From NCBI RefSeq assembly GCF_000219125.1, contig NZ_AFGF01000050.1:58710-122709 (forward strand): a stretch of 64,000 bases of DNA, given 5' to 3'. The first letter of the stretch is position 1. Every line of letters starts with the position of its first letter. Origin of the DNA: Acetonema longum DSM 6540 (lineage in GTDB: Bacteria; Bacillota; Negativicutes; Sporomusales; Acetonemataceae). The notes under the pieces were generated by a model. The model did no database searches and had not been told where the DNA came from. It saw only the letters and a program-made list of their open reading frames with translations. Below are positions 1-7,675 of the stretch, one piece after another. A program made the translations under genes and the position numbers.

Positions 1-1
1 T

Positions 2-673
2 GGCTTGTTGTTTACCATTACGGTTTATTTAGTTTCCAAATGGCTTTACCGCCGATATCCCCATATCCTTCTTTCACCGTTAATTATCTGTCCGGCTGTT
101 CTGATCCTGCTGTTAACACTGCTGCATATTCCTTATGCGGCCTATGACGCAGGCGGGCATTACCTAACTTTGATGCTGCAGCCAGCTACGGTGGCCTTCG
201 CCATTCCTCTGTATAAATACCGGGATATTCTGAAGCGGTATATGCCGGAGATTGCATCCGGCGTAACCGGCGGCGCGGTGGCGGCCATTCTCACAACAGT
301 GGGAATCTCCCAATTGGTGGGGCTGAATTCTCAGCTCGCCACCAGTCTGGCCCCCCGTTCCATTACCACGCCGATGGCCATGAATGTGGCGCAGATATTG
401 GGAGGAGACCCGGCGATCACCGCTGTATTCGTGATTATCACCGGGGTAACCGGCGTCGTATTAACCTCCATGATGCTGAAATGGGCTTCCATTGAAAGAC
501 CACTGACCAAAGGCATGCTGTTTGGCATCGTGGCCCATGGAACAGGTACAGCCCGGGCCTACGAGACCGGCTCCCTGGAAGGTTCCATCGCCAGCCTGGC
601 TATGATTTTCATGGGCCTGATCACCACAGTCATTGCCCCTGTCCTGGTCCCTCTTTGTTTCCGTTATTTTTAG
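2..673 (+). CDS. lrgB: LrgB/CidB-family membrane protein (5' end cut by window)
   Basis: This is an integral membrane protein of the LrgB/CidB family. The frame is open from base 2 and relatives carry roughly ten more residues, so the true start lies outside the window; the TTG at base 5 is unlikely to be the start. Nearly the whole 224-codon remainder is hydrophobic. Family blocks are visible: SLAPRSITTPMAM near residue 115-127 and GIVAHGTGTARAYE near residue 174-187. Known of the family: LrgB acts with the small protein LrgA, and LrgAB-type pairs were first linked to murein hydrolase control and later to pyruvate uptake. I expect an lrgA gene just upstream, outside the window. No terminator is obvious; the next gene converges on it 2 bases away. 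Confidence 0.85.
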   Translation, partial: GLLFTITVYLVSKWLYRRYPHILLSPLIICPAVLILLLTLLHIPYAAYDAGGHYLTLMLQPATVAFAIPLYKYRDILKRYMPEIASGVTGGAVAAILTTVGISQLVGLNSQLATSLAPRSITTPMAMNVAQILGGDPAITAVFVIITGVTGVVLTSMMLKWASIERPLTKGMLFGIVAHGTGTARAYETGSLEGSIASLAMIFMGLITTVIAPVLVPLCFRYF

Positions 674-675
674 CC

Positions 676-1044
676 TTACCGTTTCTCCGGCAGGATTTCC
701 AGCCAATAACCGTCCGGATCGGAGATGAAGTAGATCCCCATGGTCGGATTCTCGTAGCAAATGCAGCCCATTTTTTTGTGTTTTTCGTAAGCCGCCTGAT
801 AGTCATCTACGGTAAAAGCCAGGTGAAACTCATTTTCGCCCAGGTTATAGGGCTGAGTCCGGTCTTTCAGCCAGGTTAGTTCCAAGGTGTGAGGGGTTCT
901 CCCCCCGTCTCCCAGAAATACCAGGATAAAGCCGGGCTGCTCTTTGCGCCTCACCTCTGTCAGGCCCAGAGCTTCACTGTAAAAATCAAGGCTTCTCTGC
1001 AAGTCCAATACGTTAAAGTTATTGTGATAGAATTTAAAATTCAC
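676..1044 (-). CDS. VOC-family protein, glyoxalase I-like
   Basis: A 122-residue single-domain vicinal-oxygen-chelate protein close to lactoylglutathione lyase. The four residues expected to bind the metal are all present: His7, Glu55, His74 and Glu116, close to His5/Glu56/His74/Glu122 of the E. coli enzyme. The C-terminal block SDPDGYWLEILPE is typical. The length fits GloA. A clear ribosome site (AAGGAGG) precedes the ATG. Known role of close relatives: isomerising the hemithioacetal of methylglyoxal and a thiol; the thiol used here cannot be told from sequence. Other VOC activities, such as a resistance or epimerase function, remain possible. It appears monocistronic, convergent with the lrgB-type gene. 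Confidence 0.8.
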   Translation of the reverse strand: MNFKFYHNNFNVLDLQRSLDFYSEALGLTEVRRKEQPGFILVFLGDGGRTPHTLELTWLKDRTQPYNLGENEFHLAFTVDDYQAAYEKHKKMGCICYENPTMGIYFISDPDGYWLEILPEKR

Positions 1045-1141
1045 AGGTTTTGTCCTCCTTGCCGCTTTTTTATTATTATATCAAGAATTTCAAAAGTCTT
1101 CCAAACATATCTTAGCCTGATGCGAATAAACCTCATCAGCC

Positions 1142-1177
1142 AGAACAGTCTCCCCATCGTCGGCAGACTGTTCTTTT
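1142..1177 (+). terminator. Hairpin with T tail, plus-strand polarity
   Basis: Arms at 1142-1151 and 1164-1173 (AGAACAGTCT / AGACTGTTCT) form a perfect 10-bp stem, followed on the plus strand by TTTTATT. The genes on both sides are on the minus strand, so the T tail points the wrong way for them. It may be a bidirectional or antisense-acting terminator between the GDYXXLXY gene and the VOC gene. Confidence 0.45.
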
Positions 1178-1755
1178 TATTCCTCCGGGTCTTCATCCGC
1201 CGTCTCAGGGGACAACAGATATTCGCCAATGGTTTGTTTGCCAATATATAGCCCTTCTATAACACCGTAGCCATCCTTGACCCTTACCGCAATAACGCCG
1301 TTTTTTCTGGCTTGCTTCCGGTAGGCCCTTTCAGCTGCCGGCGCCAGGTCTTCCCGCATATAAAAGCGATTAAACGGCAGTTTGAAATGGACTATGTCCC
1401 CGTCTTCAATCCATCCGGCCTTTGTCTGGATATAGTCACTGCCGGCGGGACGCTTGTCTGTGACAGCGCGAATCCTGGCAAAGCCCTTCGCATCTTTTTC
1501 TAATAGGACATAGGCTGTTTGTCCGCTCTGCAGCCTGGCGCCTTCTGCAATGGGCCCCTCGGTATTTCCCCGGACCCGGATATCAACGTAACGGCCGCGA
1601 AATGGGTCATACGGGTCTACCGGTTCCGCCGGCAGCCGGTACTGCTGGCCGTTGGTCAGCACATCCTCCCAACGCAGAACCATAAAGAGAAGCACAGAGA
1701 GCTGAATAAGAGCCAAAATAACAAACAACGAGAAAATCCGTCTGTTCTTGTTCAT
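1177..1755 (-). CDS. GDYXXLXY-domain membrane-anchored protein
   Basis: A 192-residue protein with one N-terminal membrane anchor (about residues 8-27) and an extracytoplasmic domain. The signature region reads DPYDPFRGRYVDIRV (about residues 47-61), matching the family named after the GDYxxLxY motif, here as GRYVDIR. A second conserved patch, GVIEGLYIGKQTIGEYL, lies near the C-terminus. The function of the family is unknown. Its start overlaps the stop of the upstream DUF2157 gene by 4 bases (ATGA), so the two are translationally coupled. This pairing of DUF2157 and GDYXXLXY proteins is widespread, which suggests one membrane complex. Confidence 0.8.
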   Translation of the reverse strand: MNKNRRIFSLFVILALIQLSVLLFMVLRWEDVLTNGQQYRLPAEPVDPYDPFRGRYVDIRVRGNTEGPIAEGARLQSGQTAYVLLEKDAKGFARIRAVTDKRPAGSDYIQTKAGWIEDGDIVHFKLPFNRFYMREDLAPAAERAYRKQARKNGVIAVRVKDGYGVIEGLYIGKQTIGEYLLSPETADEDPEE

Positions 1756-3047
1756 TTTGCCACCTCTTTTTTACGGCGCACCATGATCAGATTGGCTGCC
1801 AGGAAAATGAGCCCCAGAACAACAAATACCAAACCACGGGCAATGATGCTGAGATCAATATCCAGAAACCGCAGCACAATAAGCAAGGCCAGCATCAGCA
1901 TGCCCCCATTCAGCATGCCCAGCTTTTCCTCTTTGACGCCGCGGATAATGATATACACGCTCAGCACCAGAAGGTAGCTATTGAATAAAATGGCCGAGGC
2001 AATACCACTCCGGTCCCAAGCAGCCAGCAGGACCCCTATCACCGTCAATATCGGACCGCTTCCCCACAGCCAATGCCGCCGGGATCGCCTGTGGTGCAGG
2101 GCCAAACCCAGCGCCAGGGTCAATAGCAGCATTGCTGCCGCCAGTGTCCCTTCCGCCCCTCCCATCCCTTCCAGGATATGTCCCATACCGATCCAGACAT
2201 CATGAAAGGTGGCAACAACGGACAGTATCACGCAGCCGGCCAATCCGGCGATTGCATAAGGATTGCGCCAATTAACCGGGGCATCGGGGAACCACAATAA
2301 ACCGCTGAAATAGGAGATGGTAAAAGGCAGTGTGTACATGACCGGTTCTAATGTCCGGATATAGTCCTCCAAAACCAGGCCAAAGCAAAGAGCCAGAATG
2401 AAGAGCCAAACCCAGGAAAAGATCACCGCCGGGTTACCGTAACGGTCCCGCAGCAGCAGCCGGTAGTGAGGCAGCATCACCGCCAGGAGCAGCCAGATTG
2501 TCTGCTTGCCCCCCATGCCGTAGTCGCCGTTATCAATCCAAAGGATCATACCGACCAAATACAGCAGCGCCGGCATGTGGACCCGCATCAGATACACCAG
2601 CGGCGCCGACAGCAGCATCCAGGTCAGCAAAAAGCCGCCAAAGTCATCGGACAAATGATAGGTCTGCCCCACCAACGCTATGGAGGCGCCGATCATCAGA
2701 GTCAGAAAAGTAGCGGTTCCTTCCCGCCAGGCCCTGCTGTCCGGCTGACGCCAGAGAACCCATCCTGCCAGAAATTGCGCTGCCAGCAGCATTCCCACCC
2801 CAATCATCATGCGGCTAAACCGGGTCAACTGGTCCCAGTTGTGGGCCAGGATCAAAATGACTCCTAAACCTACCAGGGCCACGCCGGTGACGGCAAAGAT
2901 GCTCAGGATCAGCCGGCGGCTCTTTCGGGATTGGTCGACCGGTCCGTAAAAATTTCGCAGCGCATCGGCGCTTTCCGCCGGGATAACCCCCTCCGCCACT
3001 AACTTAGGCAATTGCTCATAAAGCCAAGTAACAGCCTTGCGATTCAT
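1752..3047 (-). CDS. DUF2157-domain polytopic membrane protein
   Basis: A 431-residue protein. The first 55 residues are a soluble helical DUF2157 region (WLYEQLPKLVAEGVIPAESADALRNFYG). They are followed by about twelve hydrophobic segments running from residue 45 to the end, which finishes in a basic tail (MVRRKKEVAK). No catalytic motif is recognisable and the family function is not established. Translational coupling to the GDYXXLXY gene downstream supports a shared role in the membrane. An AT-rich, poorly defined ribosome site precedes the ATG. The gene starts 25 bases after the stop of the FliB-like gene upstream, so the three may be co-transcribed. Confidence 0.8.
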   Translation of the reverse strand: MNRKAVTWLYEQLPKLVAEGVIPAESADALRNFYGPVDQSRKSRRLILSIFAVTGVALVGLGVILILAHNWDQLTRFSRMMIGVGMLLAAQFLAGWVLWRQPDSRAWREGTATFLTLMIGASIALVGQTYHLSDDFGGFLLTWMLLSAPLVYLMRVHMPALLYLVGMILWIDNGDYGMGGKQTIWLLLAVMLPHYRLLLRDRYGNPAVIFSWVWLFILALCFGLVLEDYIRTLEPVMYTLPFTISYFSGLLWFPDAPVNWRNPYAIAGLAGCVILSVVATFHDVWIGMGHILEGMGGAEGTLAAAMLLLTLALGLALHHRRSRRHWLWGSGPILTVIGVLLAAWDRSGIASAILFNSYLLVLSVYIIIRGVKEEKLGMLNGGMLMLALLIVLRFLDIDLSIIARGLVFVVLGLIFLAANLIMVRRKKEVAK

Positions 3048-3072
3048 ATTCTCACTCCGTCTCTTCCTGATT

Positions 3073-4026
3073 CTATTGATTGCCTGCGTATAAAGCCTTG
3101 CGATTATGACCGTATTGAAACTCCAGTTCCATGATGCATTCCTTGGTCTTCTGCCAATTGACGGCCGGATCGATGATCCCGGACCGGGCTGCGTTAATCC
3201 GGCTGCAAAAATGCTGCACTAAGCGCGCTCCCGGCTGCAGTCCGCAGAGATAAAAGGGTTTCTTAAAAACAAAATTCACCAGAAAATGCTCGGTCAGGAT
3301 ATCCGCCATATCGGGCGGCTGTGCGGGATCAACCTTGTCCATGCGCACATAATTACTGTATATCAGCCGGTTCAGGTCCTGGTGCAGCGAATTCTGCCTG
3401 TCCAAACGGCCTATGGCCTCTACAGTCTGGAACAGCAGATTCACCCGCGCCTGAACCGGCATGAGCCGGCACTGCAGGATATCAATGAAGTGATGCTCCA
3501 GTTCAAAATAGTAATAAAGCGGATGCCGGTCCGAATACTGCTGGGGATAAACCTGGGCCACGCAACTATCCGGCATGACTGCCAGTGGCGCCTGTTCGGA
3601 GCGCACAATGGCCAGGGGCTGCTGCCGGCTCACCAGCCGGATAACAGCCGGACAACTAAAGCTCAGAGTCAGTTCCAGTCCCCGCGCCGTATCCAGCGGA
3701 TAGCGGGGAAAGGTCCGGCACACCGAGTCCAGATGCGCATGCCCTGCCTCTCTATGCAGCCGGCAAAGCTGGTCCGGCTGCAAAAACCAGCAGCCTCCCG
3801 CAGGTTGTTTGGCGATATAGGCATACTCTCCCGGACTGCTCTCTGCGCAAATCCGGATAAAAGCCTTAGCGAATTCCTGTTCTCGCCCTGCAGCTGCAAA
3901 CAGGCGGGCATTGCGGGAAAAACTTTGCGCGTCAACTGTTACCACCCAGTCGTTGCGGCAGCAGGAACCGCACATTTCACACTGGAATCCCGCTGCAATG
4001 TCCAGATAAATATACATCTGTGTCAT
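3073..4026 (-). CDS. FliB-like flagellin lysine-N-methylase / YkgJ cysteine-cluster protein
   Basis: A 317-residue protein starting at the ATG at 4026. The frame is open to 4245, but that extension runs through the promoter of the divergent zinc-ribbon gene. The N-terminus carries a Cys cluster, CEMCGSCCRNDW, followed by CWFLQPDQLC, VCRTFPRYPLD and LSFSCP. This spacing of C, CxFL..LC, CRtyPR and SCP is the pattern of FliB, the radical-SAM-independent Cys-cluster protein that methylates flagellin lysines in Salmonella, and of YkgJ-type zinc/iron-chelating proteins. The flagellin gene is 32 kb away on the plus strand. Substrate assignment is inference; a generic YkgJ-type cysteine-cluster protein is the alternative. 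Confidence 0.6.
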   Translation of the reverse strand: MTQMYIYLDIAAGFQCEMCGSCCRNDWVVTVDAQSFSRNARLFAAAGREQEFAKAFIRICAESSPGEYAYIAKQPAGGCWFLQPDQLCRLHREAGHAHLDSVCRTFPRYPLDTARGLELTLSFSCPAVIRLVSRQQPLAIVRSEQAPLAVMPDSCVAQVYPQQYSDRHPLYYYFELEHHFIDILQCRLMPVQARVNLLFQTVEAIGRLDRQNSLHQDLNRLIYSNYVRMDKVDPAQPPDMADILTEHFLVNFVFKKPFYLCGLQPGARLVQHFCSRINAARSGIIDPAVNWQKTKECIMELEFQYGHNRKALYAGNQ

Positions 4027-4194
4027 CCCAATCGTAGAATCAAAATAAAGGTGATGTATATTGTTATGCGGCAGCTTCGTAAAATCCTGCTGTTCTGTCT
4101 GTATTGGTTTCAATAGCAAAATGTATGAAACAGCCTTGAATTGGGGCAGAATAATCCAGGTACCCGGATAGTTCAGGATCTTTTTAAGTTTTCT

Positions 4195-4223
4195 TTGCGC
4201 TTCCCCTGAATGTAGGCTATAAT
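4195..4223 (+). promoter_or_regulatory. Sigma-A promoter of the zinc-ribbon gene
   Basis: TTGCGC (4195-4200), a 17-base spacer and TATAAT (4218-4223). Transcription should start near 4230, leaving a leader of about 118 bases before the ATG at 4348. The leader contains a short inverted pair CCCGAT / ATTCGGG (about 4294-4322). Confidence 0.65.
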
Positions 4224-4347
4224 AGAGATGCCTACATAATATCAAACGAGGTTGTCATTTTGCCTTCTCAAACTATACGTTAGTAGGAGAAGTCCCGATG
4301 AATCTCCATTTGCTATTCGGGTAATAGATTTGAGGAGGCTACTATTC

Positions 4348-4668
4348 ATGGCTCAAGACAAAACTTTGACCTGCCGCGATTGCGGCGCCGAATTTGTATT
4401 CACCGCATCCGAACAGGATTTCTTTGCGGAAAAAGGGTTCACTAACGAACCCGGCCGTTGCCCCGACTGCCGGGCAGCCCGCAAACAGAACAACGGCGGA
4501 TTCAATCGTGGCGGCAGCCGCGGCGGTTTCGGCGGTCAGCAGCGGGAAATGCACGACGCAACCTGTGCGGCCTGCGGCGTTCAGACCCAAGTTCCTTTCC
4601 GCCCCACCGGTGATCGTCCGGTTTACTGCCGGGACTGCTACAGCCAAAACAACAGCCGTCGTTACTAA
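4348..4668 (+). CDS. Zinc-ribbon domain protein (zf-trcl type)
   Basis: A 106-residue protein starting at the ATG at 4348, which follows GAGGAGG at ideal spacing. The open frame reaches back to 4252, but that part has no ribosome site. It carries two zinc modules. The first is CRDCGAEFVF...CPDCRAARKQ (about residues 9-47), the probable-zinc-ribbon signature. The second is CAACGVQ...YCRDCY (about residues 77-101). A glycine/arginine-rich linker (NRGGSRGGFGG) sits between them and suggests nucleic-acid contact. The function is unknown. The gene is a single transcription unit with its own promoter, a 118-base leader and a strong terminator. A decayed copy of its C-terminal end occurs at 10270-10335. 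Confidence 0.8.
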   Translation: MAQDKTLTCRDCGAEFVFTASEQDFFAEKGFTNEPGRCPDCRAARKQNNGGFNRGGSRGGFGGQQREMHDATCAACGVQTQVPFRPTGDRPVYCRDCYSQNNSRRY

Positions 4669-4679
4669 AAACGACGCCC

Positions 4680-4720
4680 AAGCTGCCCCCATCATGATTA
4701 TGATGGGGGCAGCTTTTTTC
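4680..4720 (+). terminator. Rho-independent terminator after the zinc-ribbon gene
   Basis: A 14- to 15-bp perfect stem (arms 4681-4694 and 4701-4714), a 6-base loop and a TTTTTTC tail. Confidence 0.9.
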
Positions 4721-4739
4721 CTTTATTTTCAGAATTATC

Positions 4740-4768
4740 TTGACGACATGCCGAAATAATTTTATAAT
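4740..4768 (+). promoter_or_regulatory. Sigma-A promoter of the polyol PTS operon
   Basis: TTGACG (4740-4745), exactly 17 bases, then a perfect TATAAT (4763-4768). Repeated AAACGAT motifs begin immediately downstream, where a bound repressor would block initiation. Confidence 0.8.
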
Positions 4769-4770
4769 GA

Positions 4771-4833
4771 TCACAAACGATTACAATCGGTCATAAACGA
4801 TCAAATCAATCTTGAAAATTAACCCAAAACGAT
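4771..4833 (+). promoter_or_regulatory. Probable DeoR-family operator repeats
   Basis: Three direct copies of a motif ending in AAACGAT: TCACAAACGAT (4771-4781), TCATAAACGAT (4791-4801) and CCCAAAACGAT (4823-4833). The first two are spaced 20 bases apart, about two helical turns, and lie at the predicted transcription start. DeoR-family sugar repressors often bind tandem repeats of this kind, and the operon encodes one. The assignment is inference. Confidence 0.5.
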
Positions 4834-4909
4834 TGAATGCATGAAAGAAGGTGAGCGGGCAGCTGTTGCCAATAGTCATAAGAAGGGTGAAAGTGTAAGG
4901 AGGGAGAAC

Positions 4910-6313
4910 ATGAGAGAAAGAGTACAAAAGTTCGGCGGTTTTTTGGCAGGTATGGTGATACCCAATGTTGGGGCGTTTCTCTGCTGGGGTCTGATCACTG
5001 CTTTTTTCATTCCTACTGGCTGGGTCCCCAACGAATCCCTAGCCACTCTGGTAGGACCAATGATTACCTATCTCTTACCCATATTGATCGGTTTTACCGG
5101 CGGCAGGCTGGTCTACGGCGCCAGGGGCGGCGTTGTCGGGGCCGCTGCAACCATGGGGGTCGTGGTTGGCAGTTCTATTCCCATGTTCATGGGGGCCATG
5201 ATCATGGGACCTCTTGGCGGCTGGGTGATTAAAAAGTGGGACGAAGCGGTCGAAGGCAAGATTCCCACCGGATTCGAAATGCTGGTCAACAACTTTTCCG
5301 CCGGCATCCTGGGGATGCTGCTGGTACTTTTGGCTTACAACCTGGTAGGCCCTATCGTCGCAAGCATTACCGCCTTTCTCGGCGCCGCCGCCAAAACCAT
5401 CGCCGAAGCCAGGCTCTTGCCTCTGTTAGCCATACTGATTGAGCCAGGCAAAGTGCTATTCCTGAACAACGCCATTAACCACGGAGTCTTCTCGCCTATC
5501 GGTGTAGCGGAAGTGAAGGAATTCGGCAAATCGATCTTCTTTCTGCTGGAAACCAACCCGGGACCGGGTCTTGGTTTGCTGCTGGCCTACTGGGTATTCG
5601 GCAAGGGCATGGGAAAACAATCCGCGCCCGGAGCGATTATCATTCACTTTTTTGGCGGTATTCATGAAATCTATTTTCCCTATGTGCTGATGAATCCCTT
5701 AACTATTATTGGGGTGATTGCCGGCGGCATAGCGGCCAACTTAACCTTCTTGCTGCTGAATGCCGGATTAGTCGCCACGCCTTCGCCGGGAAGCATCTTT
5801 GCCGAATTGGCGATGACCCCTAAAGGCGATTTTCTGGGAGTCCTGGCGGGCATTGCTGTTGGCGCAGCAGTATCATTCCTTGTTTCCAGCCCCTTGGTCC
5901 GCAGGTATAGCGGCAATGTGGACGATCAGAGCGGTGAGGACTTTGAGAGAGCCCAGCAGACGGTAAAATCCATGAAACCGACCAAGGCCCAGACATATGA
6001 CGCTGGCAACAGCGAAACCCTGGCCACCAACGAAAGACCGGTCAGAAAAATTGTCTTCGCCTGCGAAGCAGGTATGGGATCGTCGGTAATGGCAGTTTCA
6101 GTACTGAAGAAAAAACTCTCCCAGGCAGGAAAAACCGATATCCTGGTTGTCCATAGCGCAGTCAATGAAATACCCCAGGACGCAGATATCGTTCTGACAG
6201 CGACAGGATTGACGGAACGGGCACGGCAGACTGCAGCCCCCGGAACGAGAATATACGGCGTACAGGATTTTATCAACACTCCGGTGTATGATGAAATAAT
6301 CAGCCATTGCTGA
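4910..6313 (+). CDS. mtlA: PTS mannitol-type permease, EIICB
   Basis: A 467-residue fused IIC-IIB permease that imports and phosphorylates a hexitol. The start at 4910 is chosen because AAGGAGGG sits just upstream; an in-frame ATG at 4841 lies in the operator region. The IIC domain (about 1-340) has the MtlA landmarks MVIPNVGAF, LNNAINHG and GGIHEIYFPYVLM. The IIB domain near the C-terminus has the phosphocysteine loop CEAGMGSS with Cys385, matching Cys384 of E. coli MtlA. The IIA domain is missing from this protein and is encoded by the next gene. The substrate is probably mannitol, but the downstream enzymes differ from the usual MtlD, so another polyol is possible. Confidence 0.88.
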   Translation: MRERVQKFGGFLAGMVIPNVGAFLCWGLITAFFIPTGWVPNESLATLVGPMITYLLPILIGFTGGRLVYGARGGVVGAAATMGVVVGSSIPMFMGAMIMGPLGGWVIKKWDEAVEGKIPTGFEMLVNNFSAGILGMLLVLLAYNLVGPIVASITAFLGAAAKTIAEARLLPLLAILIEPGKVLFLNNAINHGVFSPIGVAEVKEFGKSIFFLLETNPGPGLGLLLAYWVFGKGMGKQSAPGAIIIHFFGGIHEIYFPYVLMNPLTIIGVIAGGIAANLTFLLLNAGLVATPSPGSIFAELAMTPKGDFLGVLAGIAVGAAVSFLVSSPLVRRYSGNVDDQSGEDFERAQQTVKSMKPTKAQTYDAGNSETLATNERPVRKIVFACEAGMGSSVMAVSVLKKKLSQAGKTDILVVHSAVNEIPQDADIVLTATGLTERARQTAAPGTRIYGVQDFINTPVYDEIISHC

Positions 6314-6391
6314 TACTGGCGAAAAGGTCCCTCGGCCTGATCCATCTGATCCAGCCGGTCAATTGATCTAATCCATAAGGAGGCGGATACC

Positions 6392-6829
6392 ATGCGGTTT
6401 GAGCGTAATCTGATTTTTATCAAGACTGATTTTCGCGATAAAACAGCAGTGGTCGAGTTTTTAGGCGGTCAGCTTGTTCAGGCCGGGGCGGTACAACCGG
6501 CTTATGTACAGGCAATGCATCAACGGGAACAGGATGTGGGCACCTATATTACCGAAGGGGTGGCCATTCCTCATGGTACGGAAGGAAGCCGCAGTCTGGT
6601 CAACCGGGCGGCCATCGTCGCCCTCAAGATTCCCCGGGGTATTGAGTGGAGCGACGGTAAGCCGGTATTCCTGGCCTTTGGCATTGCGGGAAATGAGGAA
6701 GATCATGTGAGCTTGCTGAGTGAATTGGCGATCATGCTCATGGATGCCGACCAAAAAGCCAAACTGCTGGCAGCCGAAAATGAAGATGACTTGTTTGCCT
6801 GTCTGAACCAAACCGGCGGCAATGATTGA
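6392..6829 (+). CDS. mtlF: PTS mannitol-type EIIA component
   Basis: A 145-residue EIIA protein that takes phosphate from HPr and passes it to the IIB cysteine of the upstream permease. The active-site histidine is in GVAIPHGTEG (His61), the usual position and context of the mannitol/fructose EIIA family. AAGGAGG precedes the ATG with good spacing. It lies 78 bases after mtlA in the same direction, with no terminator between. The protein is a single domain, so the permease/EIIA split follows the Firmicute arrangement instead of the E. coli fusion. Confidence 0.9.
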   Translation: MRFERNLIFIKTDFRDKTAVVEFLGGQLVQAGAVQPAYVQAMHQREQDVGTYITEGVAIPHGTEGSRSLVNRAAIVALKIPRGIEWSDGKPVFLAFGIAGNEEDHVSLLSELAIMLMDADQKAKLLAAENEDDLFACLNQTGGND

Positions 6830-6889
6830 AATTTTGAGACATGCGGCAGGCTCCCCGGCAGAATAGGTAAGGTGTAACTGGAGGAATTT

Positions 6890-7675
6890 ATGTTTGCGGC
6901 AGAACGAAAAATGGAAATCCTGCAGCTTGTCAATACCGGCAACCCCGTAACGGTGACCAGTTTAAGCCAGCGTTTCGGCATCTCGGAATCCACGGTCCGC
7001 CGGGATTTGCAGGAATTAGAGGATAGCGGCCTGATCCAGCGGACCCACGGTGGGGCAATCTCGGTCCAGACTGGTTTTGAAATGAGTTTTCAGGAAAAGG
7101 AAGTTCGGCTTTTAACGGAAAAACGTCAGATTGCGATGCTGGCGGCTGATTTAGTGCAGGATGGCGAGACCATCCTGCTCGATTCAGGAACGACTACCCT
7201 GGAAATTGCCCGGTTATTGCGCAACAAAAAGATCACTGTCGCCACGAACAGTATGGACATCGCCCAGGTGTTTGGCGACGAAGCAGGCGTTGAGATCTTG
7301 CTGCTGGGCGGGACGCTGCGCAAAAATACCCGATCTCTGGTGGGGGGTCTCACCAATGATGCGTTGCGCCGAATGTGCTTTGATAAAGTGTTTTTGGCAG
7401 CCAACGCTATTGATGCTGAGTTTGGAATAACCACCCCCAATCTGACTGAGGCTGAGACAAAACAATATATGCTTCATGCCGGTAAAGAAAAATTTTTAGC
7501 AGCCGACCATTCCAAGTTTGGGCAAAAAAGCTTATGCCGGGTTTGCGGTCTCGAGGATCTGGATTTACTGATTACCGATACCGGGCTTACTGAGGCGGAC
7601 GCAAAGCAGCTTGGCGCATTGGTCGAATTACGGACGGAAACGATTGGCGGCGGGAGGGTGACCGCTTGTGAGTGA
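6890..7675 (+). CDS. DeoR-family transcriptional repressor
   Basis: A 261-residue sugar-metabolism repressor. The N-terminal winged helix shows the DeoR signature, with SQRFGISESTVRRDLQELE at about 25-43 followed by GLIQRTHGGA. The C-terminal sugar-phosphate sensing domain contains DSGTTTLEIARLL and GITTPNLTEAETK. It resembles regulators of fructose-1-phosphate and polyol operons. It probably controls its own operon through the AAACGAT repeats at the promoter, with a phosphorylated sugar as inducer; that part is inference. GGAGG precedes the ATG. Its last 8 bases overlap the start of the kinase gene. Confidence 0.87.
   Translation: MFAAERKMEILQLVNTGNPVTVTSLSQRFGISESTVRRDLQELEDSGLIQRTHGGAISVQTGFEMSFQEKEVRLLTEKRQIAMLAADLVQDGETILLDSGTTTLEIARLLRNKKITVATNSMDIAQVFGDEAGVEILLLGGTLRKNTRSLVGGLTNDALRRMCFDKVFLAANAIDAEFGITTPNLTEAETKQYMLHAGKEKFLAADHSKFGQKSLCRVCGLEDLDLLITDTGLTEADAKQLGALVELRTETIGGGRVTACE

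Noticed and set aside
4252..4347. N-terminal extension of the zinc-ribbon frame
   Set aside because: No ribosome site and no similarity to the family; GAGGAGG supports the ATG at 4348.
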